64,000 nt of DNA. Source: Conchocele bisecta (lineage: Eukaryota > Mollusca > Bivalvia > Lucinida > Thyasiridae). The notes under the pieces were generated by a model. It made no database searches. It had not been told where the DNA came from and was given only the letters and a program-made list of their open reading frames with translations. The translations under genes were made by a program, and so were the position numbers. The stretch spans positions 33,924,791 through 33,988,790 of the forward strand of contig CM055272.1 in assembly GCA_029237695.1 (NCBI GenBank), read 5' to 3'. Below, one piece after another: positions 1 through 10,599 of the stretch. Within the stretch, counting starts at the first letter, position 1. Every line of letters starts with the position of its first letter.

Positions 1-471
1 NNNNNNNNNNNNNNNNNNNNNNNNNNNNNNNNNNNNNNNNNNNNNNNNNNNNNNNNNNNNNNNNNNNNNNNNNNNNNNNNNNNNNNNNNNNNNNNNNNNN
101 NNNNNNNNNNNNNNNNNNNNNNNNNNNNNNNNNNNNNNNNNNNNNNNNNNNNNNNNNNNNNNNNNNNNNNNNNNNNNNNNNNNNNNNNNNNNNNNNNNNN
201 NNNNNNNNNNNNNNNNNNNNNNNNNNNNNNNNNNNNNNNNNNNNNNNNNNNNNNNNNNNNNNNNNNNNNNNNNNNNNNNNNNNNNNNNNNNNNNNNNNNN
301 NNNNNNNNNNNNNNNNNNNNNNNNNNNNNNNNNNNNNNNNNNNNNNNNNNNNNNNNNNNNNNNNNNNNNNNNNNNNNNNNNNNNNNNNNNNNNNNNNNNN
401 NNNNNNNNNNNNNNNNNNNNNNNNNNNNNNNNNNNNNNNNNNNNNNNNNNNNNNNNNNNNNNNNNNNNNNN
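1..471. other. Assembly gap (N)
   Basis: All bases are N. The family B polymerase remnant begins just inside the sequenced part, so any further genes of that element on this side are not visible. Confidence 0.99.
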
Positions 472-496
472 CTGACACCCAGCTGCCCCCGATTGC

Positions 497-3400
497 TTAA
501 ATCAAGAGAGGTTCTGTATGTATTCCGTCTGGTAACACGCGTCTTTTATCGTAGTACGCCGAGAGTCCTAATTTTTGTTGACAGTACGTTTTCATAACGC
601 CGTCTTTCATTTTAAATCCTCTATTTTGTGCTACATCTATAATGTGTTTTCCATCTTCTGTAGTTTCACTTAGTACTCGTTTATATCTATCCCAATTTAA
701 ATTATCTTTAGAATTAAATTTTTCTACGAAATAACACTTACTAGATAACGCTATCGCCCATCTCCGCTGAATTCCATTTTGAAAAGAATCCTGGCTCTCT
801 TTCGCTCCATTTATCCCAAGCCAACCATTTATTTTTTTATTTTTCAAACTCGTCTAGTAAGTTAGGTCTAATCAATTCCTCTATCGTTTTTCCACTAACT
901 CCTATATACATACTATCCGTGTCCATCTGTATTAATTCAAAGTCTTCTCTTTTTACGTATTTGTCTAGAAATTCGTAGTAAAATTCCAACATTCTCAATT
1001 TAGCTAGTTGATAAACCGATATTCCACAGTGGAAGGGGCTCTTTATTGCACACCGGGGTTTTCGGGAAGATATTTCGTACGCATCTCCTATCTCTTCCAA
1101 ATCATCAAAGAATGCAGATCTTAATGCTTGTCAACACAGGTTTCGTCTTGTGTATATGTCGTATTTAAATGTCTCTCTTTTGCCTCTATCATTTTTCCAC
1201 AACACGAATTGCCTAATAATTTCATTATATCCGCTACTGGTTTCTTATTTGGTTCTACATCGCCTGTTCGTCTTGCGGCTGTAACTTCTTTTGCGAACCA
1301 TTCGAAGGGCTTACCACTAATATAATCTATAATACGATGAACTCCCGTTATTTCTAGGCCTGTTTTATAAATACCATTTCAATAGTGGCGCGTACAGCAG
1401 TACTTTGGTGGCCGACATAGATCCCACCAATTTTATTCCATTTCCTCTAGTTCTTCCAGTATCTTCCAAATATTTTATCATGTGTTCTGGAACCTCATCA
1501 ACATCTACTTCTCTGTTTATAAAAAGTGGAGACATTTCAGAAAACTTATCTTTTAAGTTGTGTGGAACTTCTATATCCACCTCCGCAAACCCAAACCAGT
1601 CTCCAGATAAAACTCTTTTACAAAACTTTTTAATAAATTTAGGATTATGTGGGGTATCTATATGGTGTATAGTTTCTCTCCCACACGGCATATCTTTATT
1701 TAACGTAGATAAATATAACGCGTTTGCATCATACCCCAAAATAGCCTTGCAAGGTTTGTTAATTCCTGTGGAATTAGATCTAATATTTGAAACACCGGCT
1801 TCTGCATAGCGTGTAAATACGATTGATGGACCCCCGACTAGAGCGTCTTTCATCATTTTGTATGTTTCTTCTTTTGGTGCTATAGAGCCTCCTCCGGTAT
1901 AACCACCTTTATAGATTTTTGTTCTTTAATGGTTCCTCTCAATAAATATTGTATAGCCACACCCGGTAGTGTTACCGCATCTTTGAAAATATCCACACCT
2001 CTACACATTTTTTCCACCGCTTCTAGGAACGGTGCTACATCTAAATCGTTATAATATTTCAACCAATCTCTGAAAGTTTTCATATTCTTTTCTTTGAAAA
2101 TTCTACGACATTTACTTAATTCTGTTTCATCTAGTAACATTTTCCCAGATAGTTTGGAATACCAATTCTCTATATCCGGTAGTCCTGGGTAATCCAGTTT
2201 GTCTGGAGAATCGAACCACTCGTAAGGGAAGAAAGATTTCTGTCCTTTGCATTCGTAGGCTTTTATCCAACTATCGTAACTTACACCAGGTCCTAGATAA
2301 AGTATTACATCAAGAAAATCTAAACTCTGAGTAAATAGAAATATTGTTGCGTTTGCACGTTTTCCGACCATTACTTTCTTTGTTGTTGATGCCAGTTCAC
2401 CTACTAGGTATTTCTTTATTAAGTTTATATCGTACTTACTGCTGTTAAAACCTATAACCGGTACTTGCTCTATCCACTGTTCGATCTCGGCGATTTGGTT
2501 TTTACGTAAATGTTCTGTATTAAACCCATATCTTGACCACACTTCTTCTCTTATAGCTTTTCCCCTGACTTTCAAATCTTCTACGAATTTTTCTATAAGT
2601 TTTGCAGGATCTTTATCACAAATATGAGTTACTGTTCCTGAGAAATTATCTCCTATACTAACGCTTACCGGAACGTGCTCAGCTTCGTACTCTAAACTAT
2701 TACCTTGCGTTTTAAATTCTGGGTTGAGATACGCCTCAAAATCATTATACTATCTGATATGGATAAAGAGTAGTGTCGCAACCGATCTTTATATCTTTAC
2801 CCGTTCTTTGGAATTCGCATTCCCACATAACTACTAGGTTGAATTCTTTGCTTCTTCTAATAAATGTATCTCTTCTCATAGTGGATGCGCGTTCTTTTTT
2901 TCTATGCTTTGCATGAATCTCGCACCCGTGCCAGTAACAGCCGTGATATTGATATACGGTATTGTTTTCTTGGCAGTATCCATCTACTGGAGCTCCTAAA
3001 ATCCATCTTTCACCCCGTGTCCGCACTGTTCGTGGTGAATGTGAATTCCCTCCCGCTTTTCCACAGAATACATCCAATCGATCGCCCCATAACTGTTAGA
3101 ACTTTTTGGTAAAACGCTTTCTCGAACGACGAACGCTGCGCTCTAAATAATTACCATCACATACTATTTTTGTCTCACCTTTCATACATTTTGGTCCTGT
3201 CTCTTCATATTACTCGCTTTCGTGAATTTCTGTTTGCAATTATCGCAGGCGTAAATTTTAGATAGGTTTTTAAGGTTTTTTATCAGAAATGCGTGATTAT
3301 TAAACAGTCCTATTGTCATTGGTTTATTACCTATTTCCTTGTAGTGTGCTGGCACCTTTTTCAACCACCATACGTCACATTCGGTCGGTTGATATACTTC

Positions 3401-4410
3401 TATACCGATTTTAAAAAACTCTTCCAACCTTTTTCAGGTCTGAAAAAGGAATTGGTGAAACCACATTATTACCGAAATATTGCTTACTAAATTCTCTCGC
3501 TTTGTCCGTACATCTGTCGGGTCTGTTACCGGTCATATGCATCGCTAAACATCTGAACAGACAAAGGTCGTCATTATACTTATCTAAAGAATAATACATA
3601 CCTTTTTTATTCTTCAACCATTCTGGAAGTTCTCCTCCTGCTGCTTCTTTGGATTGTAGTCCCAAATCTATTCCCCTACTGCCCTGTATTAGCTTTACGA
3701 AAACCTCTACCCATCTTACAAACTTCCACTTTGTATTCGGTCTGTCTATTTTATCGGACATTATTCGTGTTTGCTCCTTATCTGACAGCCATTTTTTAAC
3801 GGTTTTCATTGATGATAGTGGTTCGCTACCACCGAGATTTTTGTGAAATATTAGAGTTATAGGTTTTCCATTTTTAGTTTCCTCAATATGTTCTAGCTTG
3901 TAAGAATATGAATATCTCAAATAAAAATTTGTTGTTAGATACGGAGCGAGTTTATCGGACATGCGTTCAGACTCGTTGATGTCAATGTTTTTACGAAAGG
4001 ATAATGTAACTACCCGTCTTCCATTTTCTACCTTTTCCAATGTTTCATCATAAGTCCACAATTTCTTCACCTTTTTCCACTATCGCGCGAATTATAGATC
4101 TTTTCTTATTATTTGCTATTGGGTGACCTTTGTGTCTAATTTGGGACAAATTATTGGTACTAGAAGGTTTTATTACACTAGCCCTTAACCCCGCAATACT
4201 TTCTTTTTGAATTCTGTTACCAACTTCCTCCGCTTTGGATATATCTTTAAAGGCTCCTCGTTTGTGGGCGCGGGTAAACCGCTTCATAAACGCCTCATTC
4301 TTTGTGGCGTTTATCAGCTTTGTCAATCCCCTAACTCTCAACCGTTTACTATAAGTAATCCCTAGAGATTCGGCTTCTCTTCTCAAACTTTCGATTTCTG
4401 GCGTTATCAT
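497..4410 (-). pseudogene. Family B DNA polymerase of a virus-like or Polinton-like element, broken by frameshifts
   Basis: One long minus-strand coding region is spread over at least eight ORF pieces in shifting frames. In order: 4410-4048, basic SAP-like N terminus (LRVRGLTKLI); 4070-3411, with YNDDLCLFRCLA; 3427-3182, one CxxC (CDNCKQKF); 3077-2745, with the endonuclease-like YQYHGCYWHGC; about 2740-1880, exonuclease motifs DFEAYL, FNSSKYD and YNDLDV; about 1900-1365, polymerase motif A YDANALYLS; about 1370-1110, motif B KLLGNSCCGK (Cys where Tyr is usual); 1100-837, motif C MDTDSMY; 847-497, conserved C terminus SAYYDKRRVLPDGIHTEPL. The motifs identify a protein-primed-type polymerase as in Polintons, adintoviruses and related invertebrate elements; the exact family is not resolved. 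Frame changes lie near 4060, 3420, 3100, 2740, 1890, 1370, 1105 and 840. The gene would have been about 1,300 residues and is read as inactive unless the indels are assembly errors. Confidence 0.8.
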
Positions 4411-4530
4411 ATTTTCTGTAATATACTTTTGTATAACCTATGAAATTTATCTGTTCAATTGGTCGTGAAAACATTATGTTTTTTTTTTTCAACTTCCAAT
4501 TGAATATAAACATATACATATACATATATA
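4411..4530. promoter_or_regulatory. Divergent intergenic region between polymerase and zinc-finger ORF
   Basis: About 120 bp of AT-rich DNA separates the two divergent starts. It contains the palindrome AAAACATTATGTTTT at about 4470-4484 followed by a T-run, and the repetitive tract ATATACATATACATATATAA directly before the zinc-finger ATG at 4531. A related palindrome recurs after that ORF near 4880. A shared promoter is inferred from position only. Confidence 0.35.
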
Positions 4531-4839
4531 ATGGAGTGTGAGACTTGTTGTAAGACGTTTACGCGTAAAGACTATCTACGAAGGCATCTAGCGAGACGTA
4601 GAAAAATTCCTTGTGTCCCCCCGCAGTTTCAATGCCCCAGATGCCATTGTAAATTCGTTAGTGCCCAAACTCTTTGTAGACATAAGCAACTACGCTGTCG
4701 GGTGGCTACAGGTGAACGTGGTAGACTAGAGCTGGTAGAATTAGTTGCTGATCTGCGAAATAAATTAGCTATATTGGAGGAGAAAAATGGGGTGTTGGAA
4801 TATAAACTATCACTCGTGGGCACATTGAAATTGCATTAA
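4531..4839 (+). CDS. Small zinc-finger protein with C-terminal coiled coil, virus-like
   Basis: An intact 102-residue ORF. The first finger is CETCCKTF...HLARRRKIPC (CxxC then H/C); the second is CPRCHCKF...CRHKQLRC. Residues about 65-98 (ELVADLRNKLAILEEKNGVL) form heptads typical of a coiled coil. Small finger-plus-coiled-coil proteins are common in large DNA viruses and related mobile elements and are usually taken as DNA-binding or regulatory; the exact role here is unknown. It lies head-to-head with the polymerase remnant, 120 bp away, so both probably belong to one element. It is uninterrupted while the polymerase is broken. An unrelated host C2H2 fragment is possible but less likely given the neighbour. 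Confidence 0.6.
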   Translation: MECETCCKTFTRKDYLRRHLARRRKIPCVPPQFQCPRCHCKFVSAQTLCRHKQLRCRVATGERGRLELVELVADLRNKLAILEEKNGVLEYKLSLVGTLKLH

Positions 4840-4862
4840 TTATTTTCTCAAAAATTCATAAA

Positions 4863-4985
4863 TTTGCTGTCGGGAAAACATTATGTTTTTTTTCACGACC
4901 AATTTTTGATTTTTCGGGGGTGGTGGGGGACAATTTCCTCGTTAACCAATTTTTAATTTTTCGGGGGGTGGTGGGGGTATTATAG
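4863..4985. repeat. Hairpin and two-copy GC/G-run repeat downstream of zinc-finger ORF
   Basis: Near 4869-4901 an imperfect hairpin (GTCGGGAAAACAT / ATGTTTT...CACGAC) repeats the motif seen upstream of the ORF. It is followed by two tandem copies of a unit containing ACCAATTTTT and TTTTCGGGG then GGTGGTGGGG (about 4897-4932 and 4943-4980). It could be a terminator or an element end; function is inferred from position only. Confidence 0.4.
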
Positions 4986-5173
4986 AGGGTTGTAAATGAT
5001 ATCACAGTAGGTGGTATCATTTTGACTCCCTATATACTACTTTGGAGCAATGTGCGTGTGAAATGTGAAACAAATCCGAGCAAGGATCGAACAGAAATTA
5101 TATGCCATTTACCCGAGCGTTAAGGTTTCGGTACGTAATTCGCCGGTAACACTATATGCCCCCCTCATCATTC

Positions 5174-5315
5174 GGTGGCGGTGGCGGTGGCGGTGGCGGT
5201 GGCGGTGGCGGTGGCGGTGGCGGTGGCGGTGGAGGTCCGGTGGCGGTGGCTGGGGTGGCGGTTGGGTGGGGGCGGGGGCGGTGGCGGGGGTGGGGGTGTG
5301 GGGGTGGGGGGGGCG
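5174..5315. repeat. GGTGGC hexanucleotide repeat grading into G-rich tract
   Basis: A perfect (GGTGGC)n run from 5174 to about 5231 degenerates into GGT/GGC/GGGG sequence to about 5315. It creates open frames of Gly or Pro in several readings, which are not treated as genes. The plus strand is likely to form G-quadruplexes. Confidence 0.95.
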
Positions 5316-5918
5316 ATAAAAACAATAAAAGCACCTGTGCCTATGGAATAACTCGAAAAGGAATTAGTTGGTTTACCTTTTTCATATGGCACAAATATTG
5401 CATTCTGCGTCGTGTCAAACTGTTGAAACATCTTAAGAATGTGCCTGCTATTCTGTCTACAAAGTATCTTTAAACATTAAGACGATAACTGATGCTTCTC
5501 ACAAACGAGTTTTTACTTTCAATCAGCTGGAAATCACATCCTTAAAACGCTTGATTCCTTATACGATTTCTAACCGAAGCGTCTGGGTAACTGCTTAAAT
5601 TACCAAGTCTTCTCTTTTTGGAAATCATTAATGGTACAGATGGTTCCTTGTTTATTGAGAGTTTTCATTAAATTACTCTGTATACAGGGTACCAAACGTG
5701 CATGGAAACAGGAAAACAACATGGCCGACGAGGTGAATATTGTCGCTGCAAAATAATCGCACAAACGGTGCTGAAAATCTAAATGAAAATACAATTGTGA
5801 GTCCCTTGTGTAATTATGAGTGAAATTACTTGCGTACGAAGTGCTGTCACCTTGGCTAGTTATTGTTATTGAGTCCAATTTGGAAGTCTTTTTCTCAATA
5901 AAATTTAAACTGACACAC
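5316..5918. other. No recognised feature
   Basis: Unique AT-rich sequence. A 92-codon minus-strand frame at 5878-5600 has no recognisable motif and is not called. I see no splice-bounded exon or repeat here. Confidence 0.5.
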
Positions 5919-6791
5919 TTAGTGCCAATAGTTATGGAACGCCAAATCTACATAAACTCAAATATATATTGCTAGCAACAAATATTTGGAGCTAGAAATA
6001 AATATTTGGAGAGCTCTCGAAATCATTTGGAGAGCTCTCGAAATCAATTAATGATATCTCGAAATCATTTGGAGAGCTCTCGAAAATCATTGGATAAGCG
6101 AGCATTATATAACATTTGATTTGGAGAGCTCTCTAAATCATTTGGAGAGCTCTCGAAATCAATTAATGATATCTCGAAATCATTTAAAGAGCTCTCGAAA
6201 TCATTTGTAGCTAGCATTATATAACTTTGATTTGGAGAGCTCTCTAAATCATTTAGAGCTATCTCTAAATCATTTGGAGAGCTCTCGAAATCATTTGGAG
6301 CTATCTCTAAATCATTTGGAGAGCTCTCAAAATCATTTGGAGAGCTCTCGAAATCAATTAATGATATCTCAAAATCATTTAGAGAGCTCTCGAAATCATT
6401 TGTAGCGAGCATTATATAACTTGATTTGGAGAGCTCTCTAAATCATTTGGAGCTATCTCTAAATGATTTTGAGAGCTCTCGAAATCATTTGGAGAGCTCT
6501 CGAAATCAATTAATGATATCTCGAAATCATTTAGAGAGCTCTCGAAATCATTTGTAGCGAGCATTATATAGCTTTGATTTGGAGAGCTCTTTAAATCAAG
6601 TTTCGAGAGCTCTCCAAATGATTTCGAGATATCATTAATTGATTTCGAGATATCATTAATTGATTTCGAGAGCTCTCCAAATATTTATTGCTAGCTCCAA
6701 ATATTTGTTGCTAGCAATATATATTTGAATATATATTTGAGTTTATGTAGATTTGGCGTTCCATAAATAGTGGGCCACTAATAGGCACTAT
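5919..6791. mobile_element. Foldback element with internal 21-bp SacI repeat
   Basis: The two ends are inverted copies. The left end has AGTGCCAATA then TATGGAACGCCAAATCTAC; the right end has the reverse complement of that sequence and then TAGGCACTA. The arms match over more than 100 bp. The interior is a tandem array of a roughly 21-bp unit centred on the palindrome GAGAGCTCTC followed by GAAATCATTTG, with variants (AGCTATCTCT, ATTAATGATATC). Array polarity flips near 6600. The 21-bp period gives a minus-strand frame at 6412-6065 encoding a degenerate heptapeptide (SSPNDFE-like); I regard it as fortuitous. No transposase is visible, so the element is non-autonomous. Confidence 0.75.
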
Positions 6792-6817
6792 CAGGCGCGG
6801 ATACAGAAATAATTGCA

Positions 6818-6854
6818 GGGGGGGGGGGGTCTGTAATTACAAGTGTGGGGGGGG
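6818..6854. repeat. Poly-G tracts
   Basis: Two G-runs (about 11 and 8 bases) lie a few tens of bases after the foldback element. Unannotated sequence follows up to the tRNA cluster. Confidence 0.8.
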
Positions 6855-7044
6855 ACTATTCACTGCAACATCAGACTACATGGCAATATGCTTCTCGTCA
6901 ATGGAAATCTAACAAAAAATCTAACTTAAAACCCAAAATTCACTAGGCCCCCCCAATAATTTTGTTGGGGAGGCCTTGCCTCCCACAATAATTCTGTAAA
7001 TTTTGGATTTTTTATTCTGAAGTATTTCTAAGGGGAAAAAGTGT

Positions 7045-7118
7045 CGCCCGATGTGGGGTTTGAACCCACGACTCCCGTAACACTAGCACGGCGCTCTTAC
7101 CATCTGAGCTAACCGGGC
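7045..7118 (-). tRNA. tRNA-Thr (AGT)
   Basis: The minus strand folds into a complete cloverleaf of 74 nt including discriminator G. Acceptor arms are GCCCGGT and ATCGGGC. The D arm is GCTC/GAGC, the anticodon arm CCGTG-CTAGTGT-TACGG gives anticodon AGT, and the T arm is GTGGG-TTCAAAC-CCCAC. No intron. Flanks on both sides are repeated around 7400-7500, so it is part of a local duplication; it may be a functional gene or a tRNA-derived repeat. Confidence 0.75.
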
Positions 7119-7290
7119 GATCATGTCTCAACACCACACCGAACACTACACTCCTCCCCTTCTTATATTTGGGAGCCAGGCATCAACCTCACAGCTTCAT
7201 AAGGAGTATAGCCTGCAACCCAAAGTACACCCAGGCACAATCCTGTTTACTTCTGACACCATTGAAGTATTTCTAAGGGGAAAAAGTGTG

Positions 7291-7351
7291 GCCTTATGTG
7301 GGGTTTGAACCCACGACCACATTCGTGGGTTCAAACCCCACATCGGGCGAC
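7291..7351. pseudogene. Two opposed 3' halves of tRNA-Thr forming a palindrome
   Basis: At 7291-7317 the minus strand carries the T arm and a damaged acceptor. At 7323-7351 the plus strand carries the T arm, acceptor and 3' flank of the same tRNA. The halves abut head-to-head and make an inverted repeat that includes the flank CTAAGGGGAAAAAGTG. Confidence 0.7.
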
Positions 7352-7414
7352 ACTTTTTCCCCTTAGAAATCCCACTTCTGACACCATTGAAGTATTTCTA
7401 AGGGGAAAAAGTGT

Positions 7415-7488
7415 CGTCCGATGTGGGGTTTGAACCCACGACCCCCGTAACACTAGCACGGCGCTCTTACCATCTGAGCTAACCGGGC
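7415..7488 (-). tRNA. tRNA-Thr (AGT), second copy, probably pseudo
   Basis: Same cloverleaf as the copy about 370 bp upstream, including anticodon AGT, with two base changes. One (3' acceptor ATCGGAC) leaves a mismatch at acceptor position 2, and the variable loop differs. The flanking sequence is duplicated with it. Confidence 0.6.
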
Positions 7489-7737
7489 GATCATGTCTCA
7501 ACACCACACCCAACACTACAATTCTAATATATTTGTGTAATCATGAGTACTGGGAACTTTGCTGAGAACTTTGCTGAGAACTTTGCTGAGAATGCAGGAA
7601 ATGGCGTTTCACACCACTTGGATTTCAAAAATTTACGGGGGGCCATTCCCCCGGACCCCACTAGCGCTATCGGGCACTTCGGGCCCTAAACATTGGGCCC
7701 TCCCTATAATGTTCGGCTTCCGCCGCCTATGTATACT

Positions 7738-7830
7738 GCTGTCATTCCATCAAATATTGATTTTATTGCGAAAAAAACAATTTACCTTTTTGACATGGGG
7801 AGTCAATTTCCAAAACTTTTCGTTTTTTGA
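7738..7830. mobile_element. Foldback family L fragment (inner left arm)
   Basis: CATCAAATATTGATTTTATT and the following A-rich tract match the inner arm of family L (full copy at 18845-19335). An inverted counterpart lies at about 16118-16284, so these may be the arms of one copy split by the satellite and DIRS element. Confidence 0.5.
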
Positions 7831-7879
7831 TCCTGAAGAAAATATTTGGGCCGGGCATGCCGGGCGGGCGGCGGGTGGG

Positions 7880-8182
7880 CGGCTGAAGAAAAAGTGCATA
7901 GTTCGTTTACACAACTCCTCCGAAACCGCTCAATCGATCCATCTGAAACTATACACACGTCTTCTACACATATTGAATATATGCACCTTGGTGTTTTTAT
8001 GCGGAAAAAATATTTTTTACAAAAATATCACCTTTTTAACTTAGCCATTTTTTCTACATTTTTCTATACAGTTCTATATACGGTACAGAGTTTGTGTACA
8101 CAACTCCTCCGAAACCGTTCAGTGGATCGATTTGAAACTATACACACGTCTTCTACACATATTGAAGATGTGCACCTTGGTG
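7880..8182 (+). repeat. Satellite array, left part (about 189-bp unit)
   Basis: Two units containing ACAACTCCTCCGAAACCG, ACACGTCTTCTACACATATT and CACCTTGGTGTTT. The second is cut off after CTTGGTG by the DIRS element, and the array resumes at about 14582. The plus-strand frames through these units are not genes. Confidence 0.85.
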
Positions 8183-8326
8183 TTTCTGTATCATACTTCC
8201 CTGTTATATGTTGCTATATAGCTTCTATTGGGGCTACCCATTCCGAATACAATTTATTGACCCGCACTTACACCTGTCCCATCCCATATCGACCGCGCAT
8301 GCGCGCACGGGAGACTTCCTCTTTGC
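8183..8326 (+). repeat. DIRS left inverted terminal repeat
   Basis: Begins TTTCTGTATCATACTTCCCT and runs to GGGAGACTTCCTCTTTG, including the palindromic GCGCATGCGC. It matches the reverse complement of the right terminus with only small indels near the outer end. Confidence 0.85.
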
Positions 8327-8844
8327 TTCGGACGGCTGACGTGAAAGTATCCTTTTTGGTGCTCATTTTCGTTTGGCTGTTTTATACACTCTATTCATGG
8401 TTATTGTCCGTAAGTAGGCAATATCTTCTGTAATAGAGTGGGGGCTATTCATTTCTATAAGTTGCTAGTCGAAAATATTTCATTTTGAAAGTATTTCGAT
8501 TTTTTTTTCTTAGTGTGGCCACAGGCGCGAACTTCGCGATTTTCCTATTGTCGGACGTTCCTATTGTCGACAAAGAAATTTTTTAATTTTTTTTCGACTT
8601 TGTTTAGTTCGATATTTGAATAGGTTTTCCGTAACACGTTCACTAAAGGGAAACCTAAACCCAGTTCGGGTCAGGAATTTGTGGTCACAAAACGGGAACT
8701 TGTGATTCTCATGAGATAATTTGTTTCCGTTGTTGCTAGAGACATAACGGTTGCTCTAATGAGAAACCGGGCTTGTCTTAGGCCTTGGGGGCCTCTATGG
8801 AGGGCCCTGACCATTAGGTACTATTATGGTAAGTATCAGGGTAA
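8327..8844. other. DIRS 5' internal region, no coding trace
   Basis: Between the left inverted repeat and the minisatellite. I see no conserved motif; it would correspond to leader or start of Gag. Confidence 0.4.
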
Positions 8845-9740
8845 GTATCAATAAGTGAGATTCAGAAACTATAGTGGTTTCTGAGTCTGAGCCAAGTCCG
8901 AGTCCGAATAGTGGCAGGGTGTCTCTTATGACTGAGGCATCCAACGTCGCTAGTTCTGCTCTGGGTGGTCCGCTATCCAATGAGTAAGAACAACGGACGC
9001 CAGTGTTCGGCAAGATTCAGAAACTAAAGACTGTTTCTGAGTCTACGCCAAGTCCGAGTCCGAATAGTGACAGGGTGTCTCTTATGACTGAGGCATCCAA
9101 CGTCGCTAGTTCTGCTCTGGGTGGTCCGCTACCCACTGAGTAAGAACACCGGACACCGGACACCGGACATCGGACACCAGTCGGTGTTCGGCAAGATTCA
9201 TAAACTAACGACTGTTTCTGAGTCTAGCCAAGTACGAGTCCGAATAGTGGCGGGGTATCTCTTATGACTGAGACATCCAACGTCACTAGTTCTGCTATGG
9301 GTGGTACGCTACCCACTGAGTAAGGACACCGGACACCGGACACCGGACACCGGACATCGGACACCAGTCGGTGTTCGGCAAGATTCATAAACTAACGACT
9401 GTTTCTGAGTCTAGCCAAGTACGAGTCCGAATAGTGGCAGGGTATCTCTTATGACTGAGACATCCAAAGTCGCTAGTTCTGCTCTAGGTGGTCCGCTACT
9501 CACTGAGGAAGGGCACCGGACACCGGACACCGGACACCGGCCACCGGACACCGGACACCGGACACCAGTTGGTGTTTGGCAAGATTCATAAACTAATGAC
9601 TGTTTTTGAGTCTAGCTAAGTACGAGTCCGAATAGTGGCAGGGTATCTCGTATGACTGAGACATCCAACGTCGCTAGTTATGCTCTGGGGGGTCCGCTAC
9701 CTACTGAGTACGGACATTGGATATTGGACACCAGTTCTGC
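8845..9740 (+). repeat. 165-200 bp minisatellite inside the DIRS element
   Basis: Five copies start with AAGATTCA at about 8848, 9012, 9193, 9380 and 9581. Spacing grows from about 165 to 201 bp because an internal ACACCGG run expands from copy to copy. Shared sequence includes TCTTATGACTGAG and CATCCAACGTCGCTAGTT. Confidence 0.9.
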
Positions 9741-9935
9741 TCTGGGTTATACACTAACCATTGAGCAAGAACACAGTACACCAGTTAGGCTCTGGTTTAT
9801 ACGTTAACCGCCGAGCACGAACACCGGACACCGGTTCTGCTCTGGGTTATATGCTAACCACTGAGCAAGAACGCCGGCCACTAGTTCTGCTCTGGGTTAT
9901 TAGCTAACCACTGAGCAAGAACACCGGACACGGGA
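9730..9935 (+). repeat. About 50-bp tandem repeat derived from the minisatellite
   Basis: Four degenerate copies of TTCTGCTCTGGGTTAT...CTAACCACTGAGCAAGAAC, ending in the ACACCGGACAC motif. Confidence 0.8.
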
Positions 9936-10599
9936 CAGGTAGATTCAATCCGATAGGCGATGTGGGTAGTATACACGCAAATCCAATTGGGCGCGCCTCG
10001 GTGGAATGTAAGCATATTCCTCCGGTCAACAGAGTGTAAAATATAGCCACTGATAACGGCGACGCTGGTCTTGACCACGCCGTTTTCAGCGGAATATCTG
10101 TTCAAGGTTATGAATATACAACAGTGTAACGGTATAGGACATTGGCCTGCCGACACACTGGATCAGTCATGATGTGAGTCTGATGACGTCAGACTGGAGG
10201 GCACACAATCTTCCAGTAGCTCGTCTACCAGGACGCGGGATTGTATATCCATGAAACACAAACGACGTTCTAGGTCGTGTCTAGGTACGATCATTGACGT
10301 GTCATAGGCATAGGGGAAGGGACCTCCTTCGGGAAGCATTCCTTCAGGCCACGAATCTGTTTGGAAACAGATGTTCGCAGGTAACTGCTGCTGACGCTAC
10401 AGTAAGACAGAGTTGGCAGTTAGCGAGACTATCAGTGGTCTCTTTAGCCAAGCGGTTCGCTTATAGAAGCGCAACTCGGGCTGGAAAAGGGGCATAAGCA
10501 AGCTTCAATATCCCCGTCTCCTAAACCAACGAGTGATGTAATGGGTAGCTTTAAGCAACCCATAACACCTATACAGCCCCATAGGGTGGGGCTACCAGA

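Noticed and set aside
5065..5334. Gly-rich and Pro-rich open frames on both strands
   Set aside because: Products of the GGTGGC hexamer repeat; no flanking protein motif.
6065..6412. 115-codon minus-strand heptapeptide repeat protein
   Set aside because: It exists only because the satellite unit is 21 bp; it is degenerate and lies inside a foldback element.
7559..8433. Two overlapping plus-strand frames of 161 and 195 codons
   Set aside because: They run through satellite units and the DIRS terminal repeat; no domain recognised.
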